Below, piece after piece: positions 1 to 10,600 of a stretch of DNA of 58,186 bases. The stretch comes from an uncultured Porphyromonadaceae bacterium (GTDB taxonomy: Bacteria > Bacteroidota > Bacteroidia > Bacteroidales > Muribaculaceae): positions 1-58,186 of the forward strand of contig CAMWLS010000010.1 of assembly GCA_947175205.1 (NCBI GenBank). Direction: 5' to 3'. The translations under genes were made by a program, and so were the position numbers. Each line of letters starts with the position of its first letter. Position 1 is the stretch's first letter. A model generated the notes under the pieces. That model did no database searches. It saw nothing but the letters and a program-made list of their open reading frames with translations, and had not been told where the DNA came from.

Positions 1-105
1 CCCCCCCCCCCGGGCCCCCCCCGGCCTTAAAAAAATTTGGCCCCCCGCCAAAAAAAAAACCCCCCCCCCGCCCCGGGCCCAACCCCCGGGGCGCCTCGCT
101 GCTTG
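1..105. other. Low-complexity contig-end sequence, probable artefact
   Basis: This stretch is almost entirely runs of C, G and A (C runs of 8 to 11, A runs of 6 to 9) and is unlike anything else in the window. It sits at the extreme edge, just past the 3' end of a normal gene on the minus strand. It has no convincing coding potential. It most likely reflects low-quality consensus at a contig end; a genuine homopolymer-rich spacer is less likely. Confidence 0.7.
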
Positions 106-143
106 AGAGACCTCTCAGCTCTCACGGTCCTTTTATTTTTCTA

Positions 144-1013
144 TTATTTCTTTGGCATCTTTTCCTTTAGAAATTCCGGTGTAAAGTTAGTCACTACATC
201 AGGGGTAAAGGTAAGCTCTCCAAATACGGGACGGCCGTCAATGTCATAAAGATCAACACGTACAAACGGAAATCCCTTGCTGAGCTTCTTTGCAATATCT
301 ATCATCTTTTCCAGTGATGCCGGGCGCGGTATGTCATGCTGTGCCGGAAGATTCACAACTCCCTTAACCTCATTCCAGTCCAGGTCCATAACCTTGTTAT
401 AAGTGATGTGGCCGTTAACCTGGCGTCCTTCATAGTAAAGGATAAACTGAGGCTCACCGTTAAAGCAGAAGAATTTGTAATCATTGGGAAGATTCTCACA
501 CCCCTTCTGCTCCAGGAACTCCTCAGCAATAATGCGCGGAGGAATGGCAGCATAATGTATCTGTCCTGATAGTTCGCCGTAAGGCAGTTTAAGCCATTTT
601 GTAAGTTTGGCGCGGGCATCATCCTTGTCCAGTTTTGACTTATCACGCACTATGATGTTGGTTCCACAACCGTTATTAGTCTTTATGGCAAAGCGCTGTG
701 GCAGTGCGTCAAAGTCAATATCCTCAGCCTTTTCCCATACACCCAGAAGCTTGGGAAGGACCTCCGAGCCACACCTTTCTTCCACCAACTTGCGGACACC
801 ATATTTATCAGCTGCTGTTGCATACTGCTGAAGGCGCTCAGGATCCTTCTTTCCCTTTATCATTTCCGCAAGAACGTACTGCATAAGGTCAGCGGGCTTA
901 TTGAAGGACAGCCATTTGTGTGTCCACAGCCAATATCTGAGCCTTAAGATATTTTTAGGGTTCTTGCGTGCCAGAGGCACGAGTACCGGATATAAAACGG
1001 GAGGTATATTCAT
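144..1013 (-). CDS. TupA-like ATP-grasp protein, surface polysaccharide synthesis
   Basis: The 289-residue product resembles the TupA-like ATP-grasp family, which occurs in capsule, teichuronopeptide and exopolysaccharide loci and is thought to ligate amino acids or similar groups onto glycans. Visible signs are the nucleotide-binding strand and loop KTNNGCGTNIIV at residues 111-122, an IAEEFL strand near 162, the YKFFCFNGEPQFI segment near 180, and the C-terminal metal- and ATP-site block FVRVDLYDIDGRPVFGELTF near 250-270. It has no signal peptide, so it should be cytoplasmic. It lies 10 bp downstream of a family 2 glycosyltransferase and is probably co-transcribed with it. The acceptor is unknown. 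The 3' end abuts the poor-quality window edge, but the stop codon itself is clean. Confidence 0.8.
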   Translation of the reverse strand: MNIPPVLYPVLVPLARKNPKNILRLRYWLWTHKWLSFNKPADLMQYVLAEMIKGKKDPERLQQYATAADKYGVRKLVEERCGSEVLPKLLGVWEKAEDIDFDALPQRFAIKTNNGCGTNIIVRDKSKLDKDDARAKLTKWLKLPYGELSGQIHYAAIPPRIIAEEFLEQKGCENLPNDYKFFCFNGEPQFILYYEGRQVNGHITYNKVMDLDWNEVKGVVNLPAQHDIPRPASLEKMIDIAKKLSKGFPFVRVDLYDIDGRPVFGELTFTPDVVTNFTPEFLKEKMPKK

Positions 1014-1023
1014 ATTTAGCTGA

Positions 1024-2022
1024 TTAAATCTTGTGTTGTAATTTTCTGATTACCTGACGTGCGCCCCAGGCCGCTTTTCTGTACAGAGGCAGCTGCATGC
1101 AGAAATAATAGTGATGTCCCAGTCGCTGGCCCACAAGCTCCACCATACGTTTGCGTGTGAGTATGCTGTCCATTACTGGGTGCATGGTACTCATCCAGTC
1201 TCTGCGGGCACCCTGTTCCATGTAGAATCCTGCTTGAAGCAGAAGGAAGCGCTGGGCACTTTCAGTCATGTCAGGCTTTCTCTCATGTATCAAATCATAA
1301 GACTTGAGAGTGGCTATAAATGTATTATCCACCTTCTCCCGTGTTAATTTCCTCTTGGACAAAGATACAGGGTTAGTATGGTAATTATACACCGGGTAGG
1401 GTAGGAACGCTATTTTTTTTGGGGGATTGGATGAGGTCAGCATCTGCGTCAATGCATAGCGGTCCTCAGCATTATTCAGTCCCGGGCATGAAATGAGGTG
1501 ACACCCCTTGATGAAAGACAGCTTGTACAGTGCCGCGCATACGGAGCATGAGGTCCAGTTCTGGATGGCCTTTAGATATCCGTCAGGAGTGGACATGAGT
1601 TCACTTTTCCTCTTGATGATTACAACAGAACCATCCTTCTTCAGATAATTTAATTCGCCTAATGTTACATCGGCATCAGTCTGACGGGCCACCTCATACA
1701 GTTTTTGCAACGCTTCAGGAGCCAGTGTATCATCTGAATCAAGGTTAGTAACATATTCCCCGCGGGCATGTTCATAGCCGGTGAAGCGTGCCATATACAG
1801 ACCTTCGTTTTTAGGCTTTTTGATCAGGCGTATCCGCGGGTCTTCCTTGGCCATACGCTCCACTATCTGCGCGCTTGCGTCAGGTGAGGCGTCATCCACG
1901 CACAGGATTTCCACATCTTTGAATGACTGGTCCTGTACACTCTTTATGGCACGCTCTATGTAGCGCTCCACACCGTACATGGGCAGAATCACTGTGATGG
2001 CGGGTGTTGACTTGTCTTGCAT
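1024..2022 (-). CDS. Family 2 glycosyltransferase
   Basis: A GT-A fold glycosyltransferase of family 2 that transfers a sugar from a nucleotide donor to a glycan acceptor at the cytoplasmic face. The N-terminus has the typical ITVILPMYG strand at about 9-17, the VDDASPD nucleotide-binding motif at 42-48 and the DSDD (DXD-type) metal site at 95-98. The open frame extends upstream to 2187, but I place the start at the ATG at 2022, giving 332 residues: homology begins there, the upstream residues are cysteine- and aromatic-rich nonsense, and the longer form would run through the divergent promoters. It precedes the TupA-like gene by 10 bp; the pair looks like a small surface-glycan operon. Donor and acceptor cannot be told from sequence. 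Confidence 0.85.
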   Translation of the reverse strand: MQDKSTPAITVILPMYGVERYIERAIKSVQDQSFKDVEILCVDDASPDASAQIVERMAKEDPRIRLIKKPKNEGLYMARFTGYEHARGEYVTNLDSDDTLAPEALQKLYEVARQTDADVTLGELNYLKKDGSVVIIKRKSELMSTPDGYLKAIQNWTSCSVCAALYKLSFIKGCHLISCPGLNNAEDRYALTQMLTSSNPPKKIAFLPYPVYNYHTNPVSLSKRKLTREKVDNTFIATLKSYDLIHERKPDMTESAQRFLLLQAGFYMEQGARRDWMSTMHPVMDSILTRKRMVELVGQRLGHHYYFCMQLPLYRKAAWGARQVIRKLQHKI

Positions 2023-2097
2023 ATAATAGTAATGGATTCTAAACTTGTTATCACACCGCAAGTTAAAGCAGCGGAGGGCAGATTCTACCTGCAAGTG

Positions 2098-2105
2098 CAA
2101 AGTTA
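2098..2105 (-). promoter_or_regulatory. Bacteroidetes -7 promoter element for the GT2/TupA operon
   Basis: On the minus strand this reads TAACTTTG, matching the Bacteroidetes -7 consensus TAnnTTTG, about 75 bp ahead of the glycosyltransferase start. No clear -33 TTTG is present. Confidence 0.5.
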
Positions 2106-2149
2106 CGCTATTTTTATTACAACACCATATTTCACTGCCTGCTTTTTTG

Positions 2150-2157
2150 TACCTTTG
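2150..2157 (+). promoter_or_regulatory. Bacteroidetes -7 promoter element for the BamA-like gene
   Basis: TACCTTTG matches the TAnnTTTG consensus. It lies only 4 bp ahead of the in-frame GTG at 2162, so the mRNA would start at or just inside that codon. Either the transcript is near leaderless or the ATG at 2213 is used. It is divergent from the minus-strand element at 2098-2105. Confidence 0.6.
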
Positions 2158-2161
2158 CGCT

Positions 2162-4531
2162 GTGAAACAGAAACATGGAAACCGCACAAGGTGGTATTAC
2201 TCACTCCGCAGTATGGCTGTTGCAGCTTCTTCAGCTGTGATAATGGCGGCGTGCAGTAGTATAAAGCATGTGCCCCAGGACAGTTATCTGCTGGATAAGG
2301 CGGAGATAAAGCTAACGGTGGATGACAAGACCATTGACCGTGAGGAGCTGGCGCTTTTTCTTAGACAGGCACCCAATCATAAGGTCCTGGGCTTTGCGCG
2401 CCTGCAGCTGGCCACATACAGTCTCAGTGGCCACGATACTTCCCGCTGGTATAACCGCTGGCTCAGAAAGATAGGCCAGCCCCCTGTGCTTTATGACTCC
2501 GCCCTCACCGAGGCCTCAGCGCGTCAGCTGCGCCAGGCACTGGTAAACCGCGGCTATATGAATGCCACCGTGAGTGTGGATACCGTGGTGCGCCGCCCCA
2601 GGCGCATGGAGGTTACGTATAACATTGACCCCGGAAAGCCCCATGTGATTTCCAGACTGAATTATGATATTGCTGACACTGCCATGAGGCGCATCATCCT
2701 GGCAGACTCAGCGCGTTTCACCGTTCATCCGGGCAGCCTCTTTGACCGCAACCAGCTGGATGCTGAGCGTACCCTCATCACTGAGCGCATGCGAAACCGC
2801 GGATATTATACATTTAATAAGGAAAATATTTCCTTTGTGGCAGATACGGCCGCCGGCAGTTATGATGTGTGGCTCACTATGGATGTCACGGCTCCTGCAC
2901 TCACCGGCGTGGCTGATACAGCCAGCACGCAAACCAGATACCGCATAAACAGCGTGACCTTTGTCACAAACTATGATGCAGGAAGTCTGAACGCCGGAAG
3001 ACAGTATCAGGCCACTGACACCGTGGATTACCGTGGGATACGTGTCCTCTACGGCCCTGACAGATACATACGCCCCGGCATACTGGAGGAGAAGTGTTAC
3101 ATCCGTCCCGGGGCCGCATACAGTGCCAGGGCAGTGGAGCAGACTTATTCCGCGCTCAGTCAGCTGGGCATACTGCGTTTCATAAACATTGAGATGCAGC
3201 CGGTGCTGGAGGCTGACGGTCAGGTATGGCTGGATGCTTACGTCCTGCTTAACCGTAACCGTAAGCAGAGTGTGAGCGTGGAGGTTGAGGGCACTAACTC
3301 TGAGGGAGACCTCGGCTTCGGGGTGGGGCTCACTTACCAGAACCGCAACCTGGCCAAGGGCTCGCAGCTGTTCACTGCCAAGTTCCGCACGGCTTACGAG
3401 AGTCTTTCCGGTAATCTTGACGGCCTTATAAACAACCGTTACAGCGAGTATGCCGCAGAGGTGGGTATTACGTTCCCTAAATTTGAAGCGCCCTTAATCA
3501 GCCGCTCATTCAAGCGCCGCCAGCGCGCCAGCACTGAGTTTGCGCTGTCATTTAATTATCAGGAAAGGCCGGAGTACACGCGTATCATAGCCGGCGCGGC
3601 ATGGAAATACAAGTGGAGCCACACGCGTAATCACCTCACCCAGCGTCATACTTATGATTTTGTGGATATAAACTATGTCAAGCTCCCACGGAGCACCTTG
3701 AACTTCATAGATGAGATAGCGCCTGATAATCCTCTGCTCCGTTATAGTTATGAGGACCACTTCATCATGCGCATGGGTTACACTTATTACCGCACCAACA
3801 GGCGCGTGCCCACGGCCACGGTTAACGCCTTTGCCATTCAGCCCAGTGTTACCACCCTGCGTGCCGCCGGTGAGGTGGCCGGTAACCTGCTTTACGCCAT
3901 TTCAGAGCTTTCTGGGATGAAACGCCATGAGGGTGCGTATAAAATCTTTGGCATACAGTATGCCCAGTATGTGAAGGCTGAGGTGGATTATACTTATACA
4001 CGCAACCTTAACAGCCGAAATGCCCTGGCTTTCCATGTGGGTGCCGGTGTGGCATACCCTTACGGCAACTCTGAAATGGTGCCCTTTGAGAAGCGTTTTT
4101 ACGCCGGTGGCGCAAACAATGTGCGCGGCTGGGGCGTGCGCACTCTGGGACCCGGCAGCTATGACTCCCGTAACTCGCAGACGGACTTCATAAACCAGTG
4201 CGGTGACATACGCCTGGATCTGAGCGTGGAGTACCGTGCCAAACTGTTCTGGGTCTTTGAGGGCGCCCTGTTCATTGATGCCGGTAACATCTGGACAGTG
4301 CATAATTATGCCAATCAGCCCGGCGGTCTGTTCCAGTTTAACCGCTTTTATAAGGAGATAGCTGCCGCTTACGGCGTGGGTCTGCGCATGGACTTCACTT
4401 ATTTCCTTCTGCGTTTTGACCTGGGTATGAAGGCCCATAATCCCGCACAGAATCAGGAACCGTGGCCGCTGATACATCCCCGCTGGGGACGCGATGCCAA
4501 CTTCCACTTCTCAGTGGGTTACCCGTTCTGA
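2162..4531 (+). CDS. BamA/TamA-superfamily outer-membrane lipoprotein (TamL-like)
   Basis: An outer-membrane 16-strand beta-barrel protein of the BamA/TamA (Omp85) superfamily with a lipoprotein signal, as in the TamL group of Bacteroidetes. From the GTG at 2162 it has 789 residues: a basic n-region, a hydrophobic stretch and lipobox IMAAC with the modified Cys at residue 31. The alternative ATG at 2213 would remove the basic residues. POTRA-like repeats follow (for example PGKPHVISRLNYDI), then the barrel with the lid-loop signature NVRGWGVRTLGPGSY and the C-terminal GYPF ending in Phe. These proteins insert or transport outer-membrane and surface components. It is a paralogue of the tamL-like gene at 11961-14255 but has no tamB beside it; it stands alone, divergent from glycan-synthesis genes. 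Confidence 0.85.
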   Translation: MKQKHGNRTRWYYSLRSMAVAASSAVIMAACSSIKHVPQDSYLLDKAEIKLTVDDKTIDREELALFLRQAPNHKVLGFARLQLATYSLSGHDTSRWYNRWLRKIGQPPVLYDSALTEASARQLRQALVNRGYMNATVSVDTVVRRPRRMEVTYNIDPGKPHVISRLNYDIADTAMRRIILADSARFTVHPGSLFDRNQLDAERTLITERMRNRGYYTFNKENISFVADTAAGSYDVWLTMDVTAPALTGVADTASTQTRYRINSVTFVTNYDAGSLNAGRQYQATDTVDYRGIRVLYGPDRYIRPGILEEKCYIRPGAAYSARAVEQTYSALSQLGILRFINIEMQPVLEADGQVWLDAYVLLNRNRKQSVSVEVEGTNSEGDLGFGVGLTYQNRNLAKGSQLFTAKFRTAYESLSGNLDGLINNRYSEYAAEVGITFPKFEAPLISRSFKRRQRASTEFALSFNYQERPEYTRIIAGAAWKYKWSHTRNHLTQRHTYDFVDINYVKLPRSTLNFIDEIAPDNPLLRYSYEDHFIMRMGYTYYRTNRRVPTATVNAFAIQPSVTTLRAAGEVAGNLLYAISELSGMKRHEGAYKIFGIQYAQYVKAEVDYTYTRNLNSRNALAFHVGAGVAYPYGNSEMVPFEKRFYAGGANNVRGWGVRTLGPGSYDSRNSQTDFINQCGDIRLDLSVEYRAKLFWVFEGALFIDAGNIWTVHNYANQPGGLFQFNRFYKEIAAAYGVGLRMDFTYFLLRFDLGMKAHNPAQNQEPWPLIHPRWGRDANFHFSVGYPF

Positions 4532-4551
4532 TATCATTTAAGCGTAAGTGC

Positions 4552-4586
4552 ACGTATGCGTCTTATGCGTTTTATGCTTCTTATGT
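4552..4586 (+). repeat. 9-bp-period intergenic repeat, about four degenerate units
   Basis: Four degenerate 9-bp units related to CTTATGCGT lie between the stop codon at 4531 and the terminator. The same unit occurs as a perfect array at the right end of the window and as variants at 27462, 35594 and 50652. Confidence 0.7.
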
Positions 4587-4590
4587 GAAA

Positions 4591-4620
4591 AAAGGAGATG
4601 TCCGGCCGGACATCTCCTTT
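4591..4620 (-). terminator. Perfect 30-bp palindrome, terminator between convergent genes
   Basis: A perfect inverted repeat with 15-nt arms (AAAGGAGATGTCCGG and its complement) lies between the convergent BamA-like gene and the giant T9SS gene. On the minus strand the stem is followed by six T, so it is mainly the terminator of the giant gene. It may work in both directions. Confidence 0.8.
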
Positions 4621-4643
4621 ACCCACTTAGTGGGAACTAATCA

Positions 4644-7600
4644 CTATTTCTTTACTATCATCTTGGTCTGACCGGCTGCGGTATTTACCACATACACACC
4701 GTCAGCAATGTCAGTAACATCCAGAGTCAGCGCTGTGTCATCACACATGACGCGCTTCACGCAGCTGCCGTTCAGGCTGTGCACCGTCACATCACCCAGC
4801 ACACGGCCGCCGCGGATAACGGTGGTGGTCTGCACGGGGTTGGGGCTGAGGGTAACGCATGCCCGGCTGTCAGCTATCACGTCTTCAACGCCGGTCTGCG
4901 TATTATACACATTGAGCTCGTTTGAGGTAACGGCTTTGCCGGGAACGGCCATAACCATGAACTCATGTTCCGGAGCGCTGCTGCCGTCATAGCTTGCGGC
5001 GGCACGGCGCACACTACGTGTCTGAGGCTCTGTTACTGTCACCTCAAAAGGCTTGGTGGAATTAACCAGGAAGGGATAGGTGGCGGTAAACTGAACGGTT
5101 GCGCTCACCTTGCTGGGAGTCTGGTTTGCGGGTGACTGGGCCACATTACCCACTATCAGATGGAAGCCTTCCTGACCCTGTTCACGGATGATGCGTGACC
5201 AGTTGTTCTTGTCAGGGTCATATGATTCCGTGCTGCTATCAGCGCTGTCACGGAATCTCTTATAGCCGCCCCGGAATGTTGAGTTGCCTCCCTCACCGTC
5301 ATCTTCACCGGCCAGATAGCCGTGCCAGCTCAGGTAGTTATGGCCTGCCATTAACTCAGCATGCTGGTTTTGGGCCTCAATGTTGGGGTTGCCGTCCTGG
5401 TCCACTGCCGCGTCATCTGACAGCAGGTTATCAGGCAGCTGGTAATACTGGCCGCGTGCTGTAAACTCGGGATAATGCACCAGATTAGTCTCAGGCGCTA
5501 TGTAAAGTGTCTTCAGGGCCGCAGCGTAAGTAACTGTACCTGCAGACGCTTTACCGGTAAAGAGCACGTTATCCCTGCCGTCAGTGTCAAATAAAGCACC
5601 GGGTGCTGCAAATTCTTCATTCAGCATACCGTAGTCCGGAGTAAGCTCAGCTCTGTCAAATTTTAAGCTGTAGTCACCGGCCTTTAAAGTGGCGCGTACG
5701 CCCACTGCGTCAGTGCTTCCAAGGTTTCCTGAGGTTCTGTACTGTACCATTTCACCGGGCTCCGGAGCATGGAAACCGTCCAGTCTCAGGTTGCCGTTGA
5801 GTTCCACAGTCTGGATTACCGCAGAGGCGTCAGCTGCCTCACCGCCATCAAAGTCTAACGCTGTGGTAAGTGGCTCTATACGTGAATCCACAAGGGTAGT
5901 GCCGTAGTCTGCCTTATCCTCAGCGTAGCCGGGATTAACACTCATGTCAGCGCTCAGGGTGTTTACCTCATCAAAGAATACGGGATGGTACTCATATTTA
6001 TGATGAACCTGTTCAGAGTCATTTACGGTCTTCTCCTTAACGCTGCCGCGGAGGATACCGGGGGCTGAAGCTCTGCTGTTTTCTGCGTCCGCAATTATGA
6101 TAAGAGGATTAAATGCACCGCTCTCATGGTCTACGCCGTTAACGTAAGACACTGTACCGTTACTGAAGGGTGATGAGTAAGAAGCGTCCCATGCTGAAAT
6201 ATACTGCTGAGAAGCAGAGCTGCCTGAAGGTACGTTCACGGGGGCATGCGTGAAAGAGAGGGTGCCGTTATCACTGGCCTTGTAGTGAAGCTCCTCTGCA
6301 AAGTAAGGACGCACACTGCCGTCGCCGTTGTTGGCGTAGTAGTGGCCTTCTGCGGAAATCTTGCCGGCATATACCTCACTCATCTCAAATGTGGGGTCAT
6401 TTACCTGCACATCCTGAGTGTCAGAGCCGGGGCCGTATGATGTGATATCCACCACACCCAGGGGGCTGAGGTCTTTCCACATCACCTCAGCTTTCAGCTC
6501 ATAGGTGCCTATGTTCTCAACGCTGCCGTCAGCGTTAGCCTTCTCCATGGCGCTGGGTAGCGCGTTCTTGTTCACCAGGGTGATGGCCTCATTGGTCAGA
6601 GGCAGTTCATGGATGGTCTTGCTGGTGTAAACGGTGGTGCCGTCCCGGGCTGTCTCGCTGTAAAAGTTCTCAGCGTCACCAAACAGCAGCTGCGCTGTGG
6701 GCAGGTGGGGGGTGCTCAGTTTTACACCCTCCACATAGTCAGCCAGAGCCTGGCCGCTTACAATGCTTGACAGCAGGCCTGAACGTGAGCGCACGTCAGC
6801 ACGCAGTGTCAGTGTGGGCATACCTGAGGATGCCATAACCTGTGACAGGTTAACGCGCAGGGCTGATTCGGTGTTGTAGAAACCGGCAATGTTAGAGAGC
6901 GTCTGCACAGGCTTGTTGCCTATCACATTGCCGTCCTTGTCATATTCAGTAATCACCAGGCTGATCAGATAGCGGTAAGTACCTTCCTCATCTGCGTTGA
7001 GGTCCATGCCGCTCCAGTCAGCGGGGTTCAGTTCCTCAAGGGGAATATTCACCTTCTTGGAGCCGTCTATGACACCTTTCTTGGCGGTACGCGCTGTGGC
7101 CACCACTTCCATGCTGTCTGACTTCACGCGCTCTATCTTGATGCTGGTCACGCTGTGATTCTCTGTGGCAAGACCGCTCAGGTCCATGTTCCAGTCAAAG
7201 CCCAGATACTTCTTGCCGGCGGCATTACGCATAACGCTGGCCACAATCTCAGGAGCATATTCCTGGAGAACTATCTGCAGGTAAGAGTCAGTGAGCTTGC
7301 CATCCTCATTCACCCACATTATCACACGCTTGGCAAACACCGGTGTGGCTCCGAAATCGTAGTCCAGACCGTTGGTTGCTGACATGTGGTAGAATGTAAT
7401 GGTGGGAGCTGCCAGAGAGGTGAGGTTATCTATCTCGCTGGCGTTAATCTTCAGCTTGTGGATATCCGGTCCAAGCTGATAACTGTGGGTCCAGTCAAAT
7501 ATTGAGCCTGACTGTACACCGCCAAAGCCTGAGAACACCTTGAATGTGCCTGCAAGCCATACGTTCTTAAGCACGTAAGCCTTGTACCTGGGGGCGTCAT

Positions 7601-10600
7601 TCTCTGTCTTGTCCACCAGGGGCTGGAAGTACCAGCTCACGTTACCGTCCACTGTGGCACTGCCCTGAGCTATATTGGCATCTGAATCCTCCAGACCGTC
7701 AGTAATTATGCCGCACCCACCGCGTGGCGCGTCAGTGATGTCGCGGTTAAGCTCAAAGTTATATTTGGGCTGGAACACCACGCCGTCCAGGGCCATGATG
7801 CTTCCTGACTGACGGTAATTACCATTCTCATCAGTGCGCAGGGCATCGTGGAAACGTACCCAGGCCTCCATGGCGGGGATTTCCACGCGGTAATATTCTT
7901 TTCCGTCACTGAGGATTACCTTTTCAAAGGATGATACCTCACAGGCGGGGTCATTGTAGCTGCTGCCTATCAGATACTCTGTGGTATTGTTGAAGGCATG
8001 CACGTGCAGCTGCTCCCAGCCCTCAGGCTTCTGAACATATACATAGATGGGCTTGCCGTTCCACTCTGAGGCCACGGTCTGAATCTTGCGTCCCGCAAAG
8101 GCGTTCTCATAGTAGTCTGAATAAGGATCTGAGTCACGGTCTTCCTTACTATATTCATCGTAAGGCTGGAAGGTCAGTGCGCGGCTGTCCTGCTGTACCA
8201 GCACTCCGTTATGGGTGAAGGTGAACAGTGAGGGATGCGCGCTCAGCCAGCGGCGGCTGTAATTGGTGTGATACAGATAGTCACCATAGCCGTCCACATA
8301 GGGTGTCTGCTCAGTGGGGTCATACTGTACCCAGGCATCTGTCCAGTTGCGGTCTGTCTCACTATTGTTACAGTGGTGAAGATATGCGCGGTCATAATCA
8401 TATATGGCGGGGTCATCATTACCTAATTCCTCACCCACCATTACCAGTGAGATATAGGGGAGAACGTCTTTCTCCTCTGTGAGGATATCATTGAATTCCA
8501 GATGAGCCGGAACGCCATTTTCATCCAGCGTCAGCACTGTTTCCTTGATGGCCACGGGCATGTTGTAATCCAGGGCATAACCGGTTTCATGCCAGCGCAG
8601 GTTGGTGTAGTCACTGCGCTGTGCGCTTGCCTCACCCATCTCAGCAAGGTCAATACTCAAATTAAGCCCGTTTGTTCCGTTGGCATCAGTAGTCTGCTCA
8701 GGCCCGGTCTCTTCCTCACCTTCACTGTTTATGACCGCTGCATTTCCGTAGAGCGTGTAACGGTGAGTGACATAGTCAGTGTAATTATCCACGCAGGCAA
8801 TACCCACGTTACCCTGACCCTGCACTATACCTTCCTTGATTACCAGGCGGCCGTTCTCATCAGGCATGAACTCCCACTCAGGCTGCAGACGCCATGTGCC
8901 CATACGCGTTCCCACCAGGAAGTAATGTTTCTTGCCGTTCTTGAAGTCAGCCACTTTCAGGGGCATGTTCACGTCAGTCAGGTCCATGGCGCTGGGGTCA
9001 GTCTTTTTCCATACCACGTAACCGGTATTGTCAGCTGTGAGGACCACTGTGGCCTCCCAGCTGCCGGTGGTGAGGTGGAATGCACCGGTGCCTTGCGGAT
9101 TATAAATCATGCTGACGGTACCGTCATACACGTCCACATCACCTATAGTACTTAACAGGGCACCGTCATAATTGAAACCGGGGCGTGTATCATCAGTGGC
9201 GGCTATAAAGAAGGCTACATACTCATTCTCTGCTTCCACTCTAAAAGTGTATTTGAAAGTATTGTCCTCCACTGCCTTCATCTTGCGGCGGTGATTTTTC
9301 CAGTCATTCTCAGCAGTATTATACCACAGGTCAGTGGCCACAATGTGGTCAGCTTTCGGGGGTGCGTAACTCAGAGTGGGAGTGCCGTCAGCACTGAACG
9401 TAACGGTAAGGTCATAGGTTCCGCCGGGGAACTTCATGCTTCCGCCTGGATTCTGAAGAGTGTTGGAGCGCAGCAAGTCAGGAGTTGCATCCTCAACCGC
9501 TAAGCCTAATGTTTTCTCTGTGGAATATGACGCGGGACCGGAGTATGCACCGGTTATGATACTGTAATATAAATCGGGGTCAAAGGGTACATTGCGTGCC
9601 GTAAAGGTGTTGGCCTTCTCGCGCACGAAGGTTACCCCCTGAAGTTCAGTCCAGGTGGCGTTATACTGTGATGTGGTGTAAAGTAAATGCAGCTCTTTGG
9701 GGATGGGAGTAGTGGCCGGAAACGCCTCAGCGCTGATATTCATTACACCTGTCTTATCCCCTATAATGTTGAAGGTGAAAGTGTATCTGCCGTCTTCAGT
9801 ACAGCTGAAGCAGTCACCTGCATCTGTACAGGGTACGTCCTTAAGTCCGTTGCTGTCAAAGGTCAGTGAGTATCCGCCCACCTTGGCCGGACCTATAAGG
9901 TACTGGCCGGGCCATCCATGGTTGGAGTCAACGCTTGTGAATGCCACGTAGCTGCCGGCCCTGAGGTTCAGAGTCACGGTAAAGTTATTTACGCCGGTTT
10001 TCACCATCTCAGTGGCATCTGACCAGTTTCTGCCGTATGCGGTGTGGTACCACATCTGAGTGTAGTACTCGGGTACGTTTATGTTCACGGGGTCTACATC
10101 AAAGCTTCCTTTGCCGAACTCAGTAAAATTCAGGGCCATCAGGTACTCTCCTGTGTAGGGGAGCATAATGGTCTGGGCATTATCTCCATAAGTCATAGGG
10201 AGATTGCTTACCTTGGATGATTGTGCAGTGTATGCGTTTGTACCGTCCCAGCCTATTCGCACACCAATGTCTCCCCATATCCATGTGGAGTGATCCGGCG
10301 TTTTGAAATAGCTGAAACACATATATTCTCCGGGGTTGTAAATTTGCTGGGAAATCTGTACATGTCCGGTTTCATCTATTGGGTAGGAGGTATGAAGCAC
10401 CCAGCCCTGGCCGTTATTGTGGTCCATGTACACAAAAAGGCGCTTAGGCAGCTCCAGGCAGGTAACCTCTGAGGTCAGACTGCCGGCTTCATTGGCTATG
10501 ATATCCAGACGATACTTGCCGGTGGGTAACACTATACAGCCCTGTGCACCTCTGTAAAGAGGAACAACTTGGCCGGGAGTTACTTTGAGCTCATTTCCGG

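Noticed and set aside
2023..2187. N-terminal extension of the GT2 protein
   Set aside because: The extra 55 residues lie over the divergent promoters and resemble no glycosyltransferase; the ATG at 2022 fits homology.
8502..9155. 217-residue frame on the plus strand inside the giant T9SS gene
   Set aside because: Shadow of a convincing 2083-residue gene; no start context or homology.
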